Of a DNA stretch of 64,000 bases, positions 55,911-64,000 are shown one piece after another. The notes under the pieces are model-generated. The model had not been told where the DNA came from and ran no database searches. It was given only the letters and a program-made list of their open reading frames with translations. Source of the DNA: JAMXLO01 sp964427005 (GTDB lineage Bacteria > Pseudomonadota > Alphaproteobacteria > Acetobacterales > Acetobacteraceae); NCBI GenBank assembly GCA_964427005.1, contig CAYRTL010000002.1:54461-118460 (forward strand). The letters run 5' to 3'. How positions within the stretch are numbered: position 1 is the stretch's first letter; each line of letters starts with the position of its first letter. Made by a program: the position numbers and the translations under genes.

Positions 55911-58373
55911 ATGAAGTTCACGCTCTCCTGGCTGAGGACACATCTCGAAACCGACGCGACACTGCAGCAGATCACGGACACGCTGACCCGCATCGGACTT
56001 GAAGTCGAAGGCGTCGAAGATCGAGGCGCCGCCCTGGCGCCGTTCCGCATCGGGCGCGTGATCGAAGCGGTGCAGCATCCCAACGCCGATCGCCTGCGTG
56101 TCTGCACTGTGGATACGGGCAGCGGAACAGCGTCCGTTGTATGTGGTGCGCCGAATGCGCGAACCGGTATGAAGGGTGTGTTCGCACCGCCTGGCACCTT
56201 CATTCCCGGTACCGGCATCACGCTGAAAGTCGGCGAAATCCGTGGCGTGCGCAGCGCCGGCATGTTGCTGTCGGCGCGCGAAATGGGTCTCGGCGACGAT
56301 CACACCGGCATCGTCGATCTGCCCGAGGATGCGCCGGTGGGTGTGCCGTACGCAGAATGGGCTGGCCTTGATGATCCGGTGATCGATGTCAGCGTCACGC
56401 CGAACCGTGGGGATTGCTTCTCCGTCCGCGGCATCGCCCGCGATCTCGCTGCCGCTGGCATCGGAACATTGAAGCCATGGCAGCCGCAGAAGGTCGCACC
56501 GACGTTCCGCGGCGGTCCACGCTGGCAAATCGAATACGCCGAATACTGCCCCTGGATCCTTGGCCGCACGATCAGGAATCTCCGCAACGGACCCAGCCCG
56601 CAATGGCTGCAGGATCGGCTGACCTCCATCGGCCTGCGCCCGATCAACGCGCTGGTGGACATCACCAACTTCTTCACCATCGACCTGGGCCGGCCGCTGC
56701 ACGTATTCGACGTGGCGAAGCTCTCCGGTGATGTGCTGACGCTGCGGCCGGGCCGCAACGAGACGTTCCGGGCGTTGAACGGCCGCGACTACACGGTAAC
56801 CCCTGAGGACTGTGCCATCGCCGATGCGGCCGGCGTGCAATCGATGGCTGGCGTGATAGGCGGCGAGGCGACGGGCTGCGACGAGACCACGACGTCGGTC
56901 TTCATCGAATGCGCGCTGTTCGATCCGGTTCGCGTCGCGCTGACAGGTCGTCGTCATCAAATCGTCTCCGACGCGCGCCAGCGCTTCGAGCGCGGCATCG
57001 ATCCCGCGCTGATGCCGGACGCGGTGGAAGCCGCCACCGCCATGGTGCTGGAACTCTGCGGCGGCGAACCGGGTGAAGTCACCGAAGCAGGGCAACAACC
57101 TGCTTGGCAGCGCACGGCAACCCTGCGGTTTGAGCGTATCGCGGGTCTGGGCGGCTCCGACATCTCGGCGGACGAAGCCGTCGATTCATTGCAACGCCTC
57201 GGCTTCAGCGTGCAAAGCCGTGACGCAACGCGCGTCACTGTCGCCGTGCCGTCCTGGCGCAATGACATCGCTGCGAAGATCGAACTGGATCAGTCACCGA
57301 CACTCGATCCTGCGGTTGCCGCGAAAGCCGCCGAAGGCTGCGCCGAAATCGAGCCGGAATGCGACCTGGTGGAAGAGGTGCTGAGGCTGCGCGGGCTCGA
57401 TGCAGTGCCTGCGGTCTCTTTGCCACGTGCTTCCCCCGTACCTCCCGCGACACTGACGACGAAGCAGGTGCGGACTGAATTGGCGCGCCGCACCCTGGCC
57501 GCGCAGGGACTGGTCGAGTGTGTCACGTTCAGCTTCATGGCGCAGAGCGAAGCCTCGCTGTTCGGCGACACGCCGGATACGCTGCGCCTGACCAATCCGA
57601 TCGCTGCTGATCTCGATCAGCTCCGGTCGACGCCGATCGCCAGTCTCGCGCTTGCCGCCAAACGGAACGCCGCGCGTGGGTTCCCCGATGTGGCGCTGTT
57701 TGAGATCGGACCCGAATTTGCAATTGATGCGCGGCACCACCAGCGCTGGATCGCCGCCGGCCTGCGTGCCGGGGCCACGCCGCGCAACTGGCTGGTGCCT
57801 TCGCGCCCGGTTGATGCGATGGACGCCAAGGCCGATCTTTGGGCCGTCATGTCCGCCATCGGCGTACCGCTCGATGCGCTTGTGCTGACTCAGGATGCGC
57901 CCGGCTTCTATCATCCGGGTCGTTCGGCAACAGTGCGCCAAGGTCCGAAGACCGTCCTGGGAAGCTTTGGCGAACTGCATCCGCGCGTGTTAGCGGCACT
58001 TGATTTTGCCGGTCCTGTCGTGGCGTTCCAGCTCAATCTCGACGCCGTGTCCGAACCCAAGCGCCGCCGCAAGACGCCGCCGGACCTGCCGCCATTCCAG
58101 CCGATACGGCGGGACTTTGCCTTCCTTGTCGATGAATCAGTCACTGCCGATGCCGTGCTGCGTGCCGCCCGAGGCGCCGATCGCACACTGATCACCGGTG
58201 TGACGTTGTTCGATGTCTATCAGGGCGACCGTCTGCCCGCGGGCAAGAAGTCGCTGGCGGTCGAAGTGACGTTTCAGCCGCGTGACCGGACGCTCACTGA
58301 CGCCGAGATCGAAGCCGCGTCTCAGAAACTGGTTGCAGCCGTAACCAAGGCAACCGGCGCTACGCTGCGCTGA
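55911..58373 (+). CDS. pheT: Phenylalanyl-tRNA synthetase beta subunit
   Basis: An 820-residue subunit with the full domain set. An EMAP/tRNA-binding domain (residues ~38-150, VCGAPNARTGMKGVFAPPG) comes first, then the B3/B4 editing region (DVSVTPNRGDCFSVRGIARD). The B5 domain (LGGSDISADEAVDSLQRLGF) and the catalytic-like core follow, then the C-terminal ferredoxin-fold anticodon-binding domain (FAFLVDESVTADAVLRAARG to the end). ATG 55911 has GGGGGGAG upstream, partly inside the preceding palindrome. It pairs with PheS as an alpha2beta2 enzyme. Confidence 0.97.
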   Translation: MKFTLSWLRTHLETDATLQQITDTLTRIGLEVEGVEDRGAALAPFRIGRVIEAVQHPNADRLRVCTVDTGSGTASVVCGAPNARTGMKGVFAPPGTFIPGTGITLKVGEIRGVRSAGMLLSAREMGLGDDHTGIVDLPEDAPVGVPYAEWAGLDDPVIDVSVTPNRGDCFSVRGIARDLAAAGIGTLKPWQPQKVAPTFRGGPRWQIEYAEYCPWILGRTIRNLRNGPSPQWLQDRLTSIGLRPINALVDITNFFTIDLGRPLHVFDVAKLSGDVLTLRPGRNETFRALNGRDYTVTPEDCAIADAAGVQSMAGVIGGEATGCDETTTSVFIECALFDPVRVALTGRRHQIVSDARQRFERGIDPALMPDAVEAATAMVLELCGGEPGEVTEAGQQPAWQRTATLRFERIAGLGGSDISADEAVDSLQRLGFSVQSRDATRVTVAVPSWRNDIAAKIELDQSPTLDPAVAAKAAEGCAEIEPECDLVEEVLRLRGLDAVPAVSLPRASPVPPATLTTKQVRTELARRTLAAQGLVECVTFSFMAQSEASLFGDTPDTLRLTNPIAADLDQLRSTPIASLALAAKRNAARGFPDVALFEIGPEFAIDARHHQRWIAAGLRAGATPRNWLVPSRPVDAMDAKADLWAVMSAIGVPLDALVLTQDAPGFYHPGRSATVRQGPKTVLGSFGELHPRVLAALDFAGPVVAFQLNLDAVSEPKRRRKTPPDLPPFQPIRRDFAFLVDESVTADAVLRAARGADRTLITGVTLFDVYQGDRLPAGKKSLAVEVTFQPRDRTLTDAEIEAASQKLVAAVTKATGATLR

Positions 58374-58386
58374 TCGCAGCTTCAAC

Positions 58387-58482
58387 CGTCATGGCCGGCC
58401 TTGTACCGGCGATCCACGTCTTCGCAGCGTGCATCAAGGAAAAGGCGTGGATGGCGGGGCCAAGCCAAGCCCCGCCATGACG
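58387..58482. repeat. Palindromic repeat, copy B (GTCATGGCCGG family)
   Basis: CGTCATGGCCGGCC...GATCCACGTCTTCG is answered by GGCGTGGATGGCGGGGC...GCCCCGCCATGACG. The two arms have diverged (GGCCTTGTACCGGC against GGGGCCAAGCCAAG), so pairing is imperfect. It lies immediately after pheT and may act as its transcript end. Confidence 0.82.
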
Positions 58483-58554
58483 TTGAAAAAACAACAGCAG
58501 GCTTCAACCGGCCAGCCGTGCGCCAAGCCCGGCCTTACGACTGAACGAACTGTC

Positions 58555-58896
58555 CTAGCCTCCGAGAGCCTTGGCGGTCGCGCTGTCCAACTTTCCAGTC
58601 GGCTTCAGACCATGTTCCTTCTGGTAGGCCTTCAGCGCGGCCACGGTCTTGGCACCCATCCTGCCATCGACCTGGAGCTGCGCTCCGCTGGCATTCAGGG
58701 CGACCTGAGCTCTCGCGACGCGCTGCTGTGCCGGAGTCAGGTTCGCCGGAATCGCCGGTGGCGGCGGAGGCGGCGGTGCCGGAGCTGCGACAGGGGCGGG
58801 TGCAGGCGGCGGAGGTGCAGGCTGCTCCGAAGCACAGCCGGCAAGACCGGCAGTCGCGACGCAGCAGGCAGTGAAGGCGAGCATGCGTATGTTCAT
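58555..58896 (-). CDS. Peptidoglycan-binding-domain lipoprotein
   Basis: A 113-residue protein. The signal peptide ends in the lipobox CCVATAGLAGC, giving Cys20 as the lipid site. A Pro/Ala-rich linker (PAPPPPAPAPVAAPAPPPPP) comes next, followed by a PG-binding-1 domain (VARAQVALNASGAQLQVDGR; KTVAALKAYQKEHGLKPTGK). It probably tethers the outer membrane to peptidoglycan. The start is ATG 58896 with GAGG close upstream. Confidence 0.86.
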   Translation of the reverse strand: MNIRMLAFTACCVATAGLAGCASEQPAPPPPAPAPVAAPAPPPPPPPAIPANLTPAQQRVARAQVALNASGAQLQVDGRMGAKTVAALKAYQKEHGLKPTGKLDSATAKALGG

Positions 58897-59046
58897 GAGG
58901 ACCTCTGGGGAGACGTGATGGACGAATCGAGCGAAACGCCGATTCGATTGCAAAATGCATCCCGCGGATACTTCGATACAAGCGTCCTCTGCGGTTCGCA
59001 GCCATGCAGCGCTACGCTACGATGAATCAAATTGTAACAGGAGAGC

Positions 59047-60324
59047 ATGATGCTGCGCGAGGAACTGGTTTTCGTTGGCACCTGCGACATCGCCGGTCAT
59101 GTGCGCGGCAAGGGCTTCCCTGCATCGGAGATCGGGTCGCGGCGCCGCAAGGGCGTTGGCTGGACGCATTCCAACCTGATGCAGACGGCGTTCGGCCCGA
59201 TCCTCGACACGCCGTTCGGCACCGCCGGCGACCTGATGATTGTCCCTGATCCGCAGGCGGAGGTACGAGTTGATTTCGAGGATAGCTCCGCGCCGGAGCA
59301 CTTCATCCTAGGCGACCTGCGCAACACGGATGGCACGCCGTGGGAATGCTGCCCGCGCGAGTTCCTCCGACGTGCAGTTGCCGCCCTGGATGCGGCATCC
59401 GGTCTGCGGCTGATCGCCGCGTTCGAGCAGGAGTTCGTTTATACCGGCAATCAGCATCGCGACGGTGACGCCTACAGCCTGAACGCCTTCCGGCGGCAGG
59501 GCACGTTTGGCGAGAGTTTCGTGGCCGCGATGCGGGCCGCCGGCCTCAAACCGGATTCGTTCCTTGCCGAATATGGGACTCGGCAGTTCGAGGTGACGGT
59601 ATCACCGACGCCCGCCCTGACCGCGGCGGACCAGGCAGTCGTCACCCGTGAGATGGCCCGGGCAGCAGCGCATCGGCATGGTTTTCGCGCCTGCTTCTCG
59701 CCGATGCCGGAGGCGTCGGGTGTCGGCAACGGCGTGCATATCCACATGAGCCTGCAGGATGCGTCGGGCACGCCGGTAACCTACGACGCCAATGGATTGA
59801 TGAGCCTCAGCATGACGGCACAGCATTTCTGCGCCGGCGTGCTGCATCATCTGCCGGCGATCTGCGCGATAACGGCGCCGTCGCCGGTCTCGTATCTCCG
59901 TCTGACACCGAACCGCTGGGCTCCAACACTGATCGACATCGTGCAGCAGGATCGCGGCGCGGCTTTGCGCGTTTGTCCGGTATTCGCCTCGGCCGACCCC
60001 GCTGAGACTGCGCGGCAGTTCAATTTCGAGTTCCGTGTCTGTGATGCGGCTGCCAGTCCATACCTCGCACTCGGCGCGGTGATCTTCGCCGGTGCTGATG
60101 GTCTGCAGCGCAAGCTGGGCTTGCCGGCTTCCGCAGGTGGTGTCGATGAGCTGCCGCATTCACTCAGTCAGGCGCTCGACAACATGGCGGCCAGCAAGGC
60201 TGTCGCGAGCTGGTTTGGCCCTGTGTTCCTGCAGGCCTATCTGCGCCACAAGCGATCGGAGGTGCAGCATGTCGCAGAGTGGGCGGTGAACGAACTGTGC
60301 AACCGCTACGCCGAGGTTTATTGA
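59047..60324 (+). CDS. Glutamine synthetase family protein
   Basis: A 425-residue enzyme of the GlnA-like superfamily. Catalytic-domain landmarks are FEQEFVYTG (metal Glu), YGTRQFEVTVSP (Glu), GNGVHIHMSL (metal/ATP His) and a late FNFEFRVCDAAASPYLALGA (Arg and Glu). The N-terminal beta-grasp domain is short. It resembles gamma-glutamyl-polyamine/amine ligases more than assimilatory glutamine synthetase, and no glnB is adjacent, so I do not name it. ATG 59047 or 59050 follows AGGAG. Confidence 0.85.
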   Translation: MMLREELVFVGTCDIAGHVRGKGFPASEIGSRRRKGVGWTHSNLMQTAFGPILDTPFGTAGDLMIVPDPQAEVRVDFEDSSAPEHFILGDLRNTDGTPWECCPREFLRRAVAALDAASGLRLIAAFEQEFVYTGNQHRDGDAYSLNAFRRQGTFGESFVAAMRAAGLKPDSFLAEYGTRQFEVTVSPTPALTAADQAVVTREMARAAAHRHGFRACFSPMPEASGVGNGVHIHMSLQDASGTPVTYDANGLMSLSMTAQHFCAGVLHHLPAICAITAPSPVSYLRLTPNRWAPTLIDIVQQDRGAALRVCPVFASADPAETARQFNFEFRVCDAAASPYLALGAVIFAGADGLQRKLGLPASAGGVDELPHSLSQALDNMAASKAVASWFGPVFLQAYLRHKRSEVQHVAEWAVNELCNRYAEVY

Positions 60325-60679
60325 GCATCGCGCTGCATTTCAGCAACCACACGTCCTTCCGGTAGCAACCTGTCGTCCCCACCGCTGCCCGATAGTGCTT
60401 GCGTCATGGCCGCCCTTGCGGCGGCTATCCACGTCTTTCCTTCGTGCCGGCAGCAAAGACGTGGATGGGGGCCAAGCCCCGCCATGACGATAAGGCTAGA
60501 GAGCGCGGATGGGATAACGATCCCGCCTAACGTCATCACGCCAAACCGGATATGGAATGAAATTGTCCCGATGAATCTGGGGCGAGCAATGGGGCGTGAA
60601 TCGCGCACAATCGAGTTGAGACGTTTCGCTCGCCGCTCTAGCGCTTTGCCTCCGCCGGCCGGCAGGGAGGAACTAGCGA
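60325..60679. other. 355-base intergenic region with a palindromic repeat
   Basis: The stretch between the glutamine-synthetase-family gene and the repeat-rich protein holds palindromic repeat copy C (60402-60489). A single GGGAGGAAC ribosome binding site appears at the end, before ATG 60680. I see no other coding frame or structured RNA. Confidence 0.6.
60402..60489. repeat. Palindromic repeat, copy C (GTCATGGCCGG family)
   Basis: CGTCATGGCCGCCC...GGCTATCCACGTCTTT is answered by AAAGACGTGGATGGGGGCC...CCCGCCATGACG. The right-hand end is the same as the remnant at about 3952-3967. This copy lies 78 bases after the glutamine-synthetase-family stop. Confidence 0.82.
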
Positions 60680-62830
60680 ATGGCGATCAACCCCGTTCTG
60701 ACACTGCCTTCGCTGAAAAAAGTCATTCCAGGCAGCATGACGGATATCACCGGGGTCGATTACAGCGACAGCTTTGCGGCGGCTAATCCCGGATTCATGT
60801 ATCTTTCAGTCAGCGACAGCCTTGGGTCGCTGACTGCCATTGACAGCGCGGGTCACCTCGGCGGTCCAGGCCAGCACACGATCACGCTCTCGGCATCTTA
60901 CGCCGATGTAACGGCAGTTTTGCACAGCCTGGCATATACAGCGCCAACAGGAGCTGGCAGCGATACGCTCAGATTCGACATCTGGAATCAAGCGGGAGTC
61001 GAAACCACGGGTTCGATTCCGGTCAGCATCGTGGCCGCTCTCGGCAAAACCGAGACGTGGACCGGCGCGGTCAGCAGCGATTGGAACACGCCAGCCAACT
61101 GGTCCGGCAATGCCGTGCCGACGACTGGTGACACGCTCAATATTCCCGGCGGTACGCCGAACAGCGCTGCGTTGGCGAATGCAATTCTGAGCGCCGAGAC
61201 GATTACGCTAAGCAACAACGCTGCCGTCAGCTTCAGCAACGTGACGCTCGATTCTCTGCTGCAGGTCACCGGTCTTGGCTCGCTGCAAATCGCCGGCGCG
61301 CTCACGATTGGATCCCAAGGCAGAATCGAGCCCGAGCAGGGCGGAACTCTTGTCGTCCATACCACCGGCAACGCCGTGCCGATTGTCAACAACGGCGTGC
61401 TGCGTGCTCCGGCTCGTGGCATTCTAACCATCAACAATGGCGGGACGGGGATTGCCAATTCAGTCACGCTGCAGAACAACGGCATCATCTCTGCCGATGG
61501 CGGCAACGTCAGCTTCGATTTCGCACCGCCACCTTTCGGCACAGCACCGCCAGAGACGCTGATCAACGCAGGATCAATCATCATCGCCAATGGCGGCAGC
61601 CTGACTCTGAACGGCACGTTCGCCGGGAACGACGTCGCATTCAACGGTGCTGGCGCACTCGGATTGCAAGTGGGCAATGCGTTTGCCGGCGACTCGCATG
61701 TAACCGGCTTTGGTCAAGGCGATCAGATCGATCTGTACGGAATTGCGCGTGGCGCGCCACTCGGCTTCACCAACGGCATACTCTCGGAAGGCACATCAGC
61801 GGTCATTCCGCTGGCCGGTTCTTATGGTCTCGGCAACTTCACGGATGAGACCATCGGCGGAGCCGGCAATCCGCAGATCGTCGGGTACACATCGGACGGT
61901 GGCGCCAGCGGCATCGTCCAGCCGGATATTGTCGCGCCTGCCTCGGCATCGGTGGCGCAAGGCTCGACGCTGTCACTCGGCAGTGTGTTCATCAACAATC
62001 TTGGGAACACTTCAGACACTCTCAATATCACCGCCGTATCCGGCATGCTGTATATGAATGGCGCCAGCGGCTCCGGTACGAACCATCTGTCCCTTGGGTC
62101 AACGTCACCTGATCAGATCGAGGCGGACCTGGCGACGCTGAGCTACGTGCCTGCGCCCGGAGCGAGCGCACATATTGTGACGATTGGTGTAAGTCCGCCT
62201 GCGCCAGTCCTGGCCACGCGGTCGATCCCGATCACCATCACCAGCGGTCCCGGCTTGCACGAGCCATCGAGCATAGCCCTTGCGCCAAATGCGACGCACG
62301 CGGTGAGCGGCAGCTACGACGACGCGTTCGCGCAGCACAATCCCGGCCAACTTTACCTTGGCATCAGCGACAGCAACGGTACGCTGCGCGCGACAGATGC
62401 GGCCGGCAATCCGGTGACAGGTTCCGGCACCAACTACATCGGGGTGAGCACGGACTACATCAACGTGAACGCCGTGCTGCGGAGCCTGACCTACACCGCG
62501 GCCGCGACCGGCAACGATGCGATCAGCTTCGACGTCTGGAATCAGGCGGGGGTTGAAACTACTGGAACCGTGCCCATCCAGGTCACGGCGACGGCGGCGA
62601 CCCCGCAGGGCGGCCCCTCGTTCATTGCGCCCACGGCTGTCACGATGGCAGGCGCCCTCGATTCCTCTTCACCGGACCTGCGCTCAGACTTTCTGCTTAC
62701 AGGCGGCGGAGCCGGCCCGTCCGGTGGGTGGCCGATACCAGCATCAGGGGTCAGCGGGATAGCGTCCTGGCTGGAGCACTTGCAGCCTGTAATCGGTGCC
62801 TCATGGCCGCACGGAGGCTGGTGGAGCTAA
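60680..62830 (+). CDS. Repeat-rich extracellular-type protein
   Basis: A 716-residue protein low in Cys and Lys and rich in Gly, Ser, Thr and Asn, with beta-strand repeats (ANPGFMYLSVSDSLG; HNPGQLYLGISDSNG). Two ~100-residue modules end in the identical WNQAGVETTG at residues 102-111 and 620-629. A more divergent related module lies near 430-530, and a pertactin-like stretch occupies ~120-400 (TWTGAVSSDWNTPANWSG). There is no N-terminal signal peptide, so export would need a type I or similar route using the C-terminus. No transporter gene is in the window. Its function is probably surface or biofilm related. Confidence 0.8.
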   Translation: MAINPVLTLPSLKKVIPGSMTDITGVDYSDSFAAANPGFMYLSVSDSLGSLTAIDSAGHLGGPGQHTITLSASYADVTAVLHSLAYTAPTGAGSDTLRFDIWNQAGVETTGSIPVSIVAALGKTETWTGAVSSDWNTPANWSGNAVPTTGDTLNIPGGTPNSAALANAILSAETITLSNNAAVSFSNVTLDSLLQVTGLGSLQIAGALTIGSQGRIEPEQGGTLVVHTTGNAVPIVNNGVLRAPARGILTINNGGTGIANSVTLQNNGIISADGGNVSFDFAPPPFGTAPPETLINAGSIIIANGGSLTLNGTFAGNDVAFNGAGALGLQVGNAFAGDSHVTGFGQGDQIDLYGIARGAPLGFTNGILSEGTSAVIPLAGSYGLGNFTDETIGGAGNPQIVGYTSDGGASGIVQPDIVAPASASVAQGSTLSLGSVFINNLGNTSDTLNITAVSGMLYMNGASGSGTNHLSLGSTSPDQIEADLATLSYVPAPGASAHIVTIGVSPPAPVLATRSIPITITSGPGLHEPSSIALAPNATHAVSGSYDDAFAQHNPGQLYLGISDSNGTLRATDAAGNPVTGSGTNYIGVSTDYINVNAVLRSLTYTAAATGNDAISFDVWNQAGVETTGTVPIQVTATAATPQGGPSFIAPTAVTMAGALDSSSPDLRSDFLLTGGGAGPSGGWPIPASGVSGIASWLEHLQPVIGASWPHGGWWS

Positions 62831-63239
62831 GCAGCGGTCCACCTCGACCGTGGTTTAAGCAGGTCGTTTCAGCCGGAGCCCCGTCCAATCGCTTTATGCG
62901 GTCTTGCGGCGGCGCGGCCGGATGCCAATAGAACAGGACATGAACACACTCGACGTCGTCCTGGAACTCGCTATGCGGCGAACGCGCTGGGCGGAGAATC
63001 GTAGACGGGACTGCGAGGCGATCTTGAGACATCGCGGGCGGCTCAGTGACATAGATGAGACGTGTGTCAGAACACGAAACGATAGGCCCCGAGTACGGGC
63101 AACGAGACGCTGATGAGACGGACTCGGTGGGCCTTGCAGCGCTCCGGGCCGGTTCCCGGTGACACCGCGCTCCCGACCCTCTATCTGATGACGGAGCTCA
63201 GCTCGGACCCCGGACCCCACTGACCCCTGATCACTGAAC
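62831..63239. other. 409-base region before lepA without a convincing gene
   Basis: Short frames exist on both strands (for example 62904-63113 plus), but none shows a family motif or strong start. The last 60 bases hold a partly repeated GGACCCC/TGACCCC stretch just before lepA. The lepA promoter must lie here. I see nothing else that I can support. Confidence 0.55.
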
Positions 63240-64000
63240 ATGACCCCGCTCGACCACATCCGTAACTTCGCGATCATCGCGCATATCGACCACGGGAAAT
63301 CGACCCTGGCCGATCGCCTGATCCAGACGACCGGCGCGCTCAGCGATCGCGAAATGACCAACCAGGTCCTGGACAACATGGAGCTGGAGCGGGAGCGCGG
63401 CATCACCATCAAGGCGCAGACCGTCCGCCTGACCTATCAGGCCAAGAACGGCCAAGTTTACGAGCTGAACCTGATGGATACCCCCGGCCACGTGGACTTC
63501 TCCTACGAGGTTTCCCGGAGCTTGGCCGCCTGCGAAGGCTCCCTGCTGGTGGTGGATGCGTCCCAGGGCGTAGAGGCGCAGACGCTGGCCAATGTGTACC
63601 AGGCGATCGAGGCCAACCACGAAATTGTCCCCGTCCTGAACAAGATCGACCTGCCGGCGGCCGAACCCGAGCGGGTCAAGCAGCAGATCGAGGACGTCAT
63701 CGGCCTGGATGCCTCTGACGCGGTAGAGATCAGCGCCAAGACCGGCCTCAACATCGAAGGTGTGCTGGAGGCCCTGGTAAACCGCCTGCCGCCGCCCAAG
63801 GGCGATGCCAATGCGCCCCTGAAGGCACTGCTGGTCGATAGCTGGTACGACCAATACCTCGGCGTGGTCATCCTGATCCGCGTCAAGGACGGGCGGATCA
63901 AGCGCGGCCAGCGCATCCGCATGATGTCAACCGGCGCGGTGCACCAGGTGGAGCAGGTGGGCGTGTTCAGCCCGAAGATGATCCCGGTCGACGACCTGGG
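63240..64000 (+). CDS. lepA: Elongation factor 4 (LepA), N-terminal part
   Basis: A translational GTPase that back-translocates ribosomes or aids assembly. 253 codons are present before the window ends. ATG 63240 begins MTPLDHIRNFAIIAHIDHGK; the G1 motif AHIDHGKS is at residues 14-21, G2 is in RERGITIKAQ, G3 is DTPGH, G4 is NKID and G5 is SAKTG. Domain II starts at ALLVDSWYDQYLGVV. No strong ribosome binding site is seen. Confidence 0.96.
   Translation, partial: MTPLDHIRNFAIIAHIDHGKSTLADRLIQTTGALSDREMTNQVLDNMELERERGITIKAQTVRLTYQAKNGQVYELNLMDTPGHVDFSYEVSRSLAACEGSLLVVDASQGVEAQTLANVYQAIEANHEIVPVLNKIDLPAAEPERVKQQIEDVIGLDASDAVEISAKTGLNIEGVLEALVNRLPPPKGDANAPLKALLVDSWYDQYLGVVILIRVKDGRIKRGQRIRMMSTGAVHQVEQVGVFSPKMIPVDDL

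Noticed and set aside
62904..63113. A 69-residue plus-strand gene before lepA
   Set aside because: Arg-rich composition without a motif, no ribosome binding site, and overlapping frames on the other strand are equally open.
63231..63922. Minus-strand frames of about 200 and 139 residues opposite lepA
   Set aside because: They are shadows of the strongly conserved lepA coding sequence.

Overview
The window is GC-rich chromosomal DNA, by eye a little under two thirds GC, from an alphaproteobacterium. Gene content fits Rhodospirillales, most likely Acetobacteraceae or a close relative. Supporting signs are the kdsD-lptC-lptA-lptB-rpoN-hpf cluster, DUF2336 and DUF1489 proteins, long-form HPF, the folB-SDR and uvrC-pgsA-moaD-moaE orders, and short palindromic repeats built around GTCATGGCCGG and CCACGTCTT. 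The genus call is an inference. Two 100-base N blocks show that this is a draft scaffold. I saw no phage, insertion sequence, CRISPR array or rRNA. One tRNA, tRNA-Leu(CAG), is present.

Layout. 1-2.0 kb: end of a SPOR-domain protein, rpiA and an M19 dipeptidase. 2.1-5.2 kb: map, a luciferase-like oxidoreductase, a cupin and radC. 5.2-8.4 kb (minus): lysine/peptidoglycan genes dapD-dapE coupled to two paralogous membrane proteins. 8.5-11.2 kb: a diguanylate cyclase with a DUF2336 partner. 11.2-17.7 kb (minus): tRNA-Leu, a ribonuclease D-like gene, then kdsD-lptCAB-rpoN-hpf, linking Kdo/LPS export to sigma-54. 17.7-19.8 kb: a DUF4337 protein and a hybrid kinase. 19.9-22.8 kb: ribokinase, cytochrome c and a DadA-like oxidoreductase. 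22.8-27.2 kb (minus): uvrC-pgsA-mobB-lipoprotein-moaD-moaE, which joins molybdenum cofactor synthesis to DNA repair and phospholipid synthesis. 27.5-32.1 kb: folB, an SDR, a hydrolase, a GFA protein, a second M19 dipeptidase and an aldo/keto reductase.

32.1-36.5 kb is the most unusual region: a tightly overlapped four-gene operon related to the membrane-bound group 4 hydrogenase/complex I family. The catalytic subunit lacks most NiFe-ligand cysteines and the antiporter-like subunit has lost its recognisable charged motifs, whereas the electron-transfer small subunit keeps all four cluster cysteines. 37.3-42.8 kb is a signalling island with a hybrid kinase, a receiver-less CheB, two small helical proteins and a CheR-PAS protein. 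The CheR gene looks broken only because of an assembly gap. 43.4-50.3 kb holds a CoA-transferase plus ThDP-enzyme pair, lutB-lutC and an MFS transporter, which suggests 2-hydroxy acid or oxalate-type metabolism.

50.3-53.6 kb carries an Smr protein, an XRE regulator, envelope proteins and a 507-residue protein I do not recognise. 54.0-58.4 kb is rpmI-rplT-pheS-pheT, with palindromic repeats inserted around pheS and pheT and no infC in front. 58.5-62.8 kb holds a peptidoglycan-binding lipoprotein, a glutamine-synthetase-family enzyme and a repeat-rich probable surface protein. lepA begins at 63240 and runs off the window.

Both N blocks are flanked by the same 55-bp sequence on each side. Collapsing the first one restores an uninterrupted 611-residue CheR-PAS reading frame.
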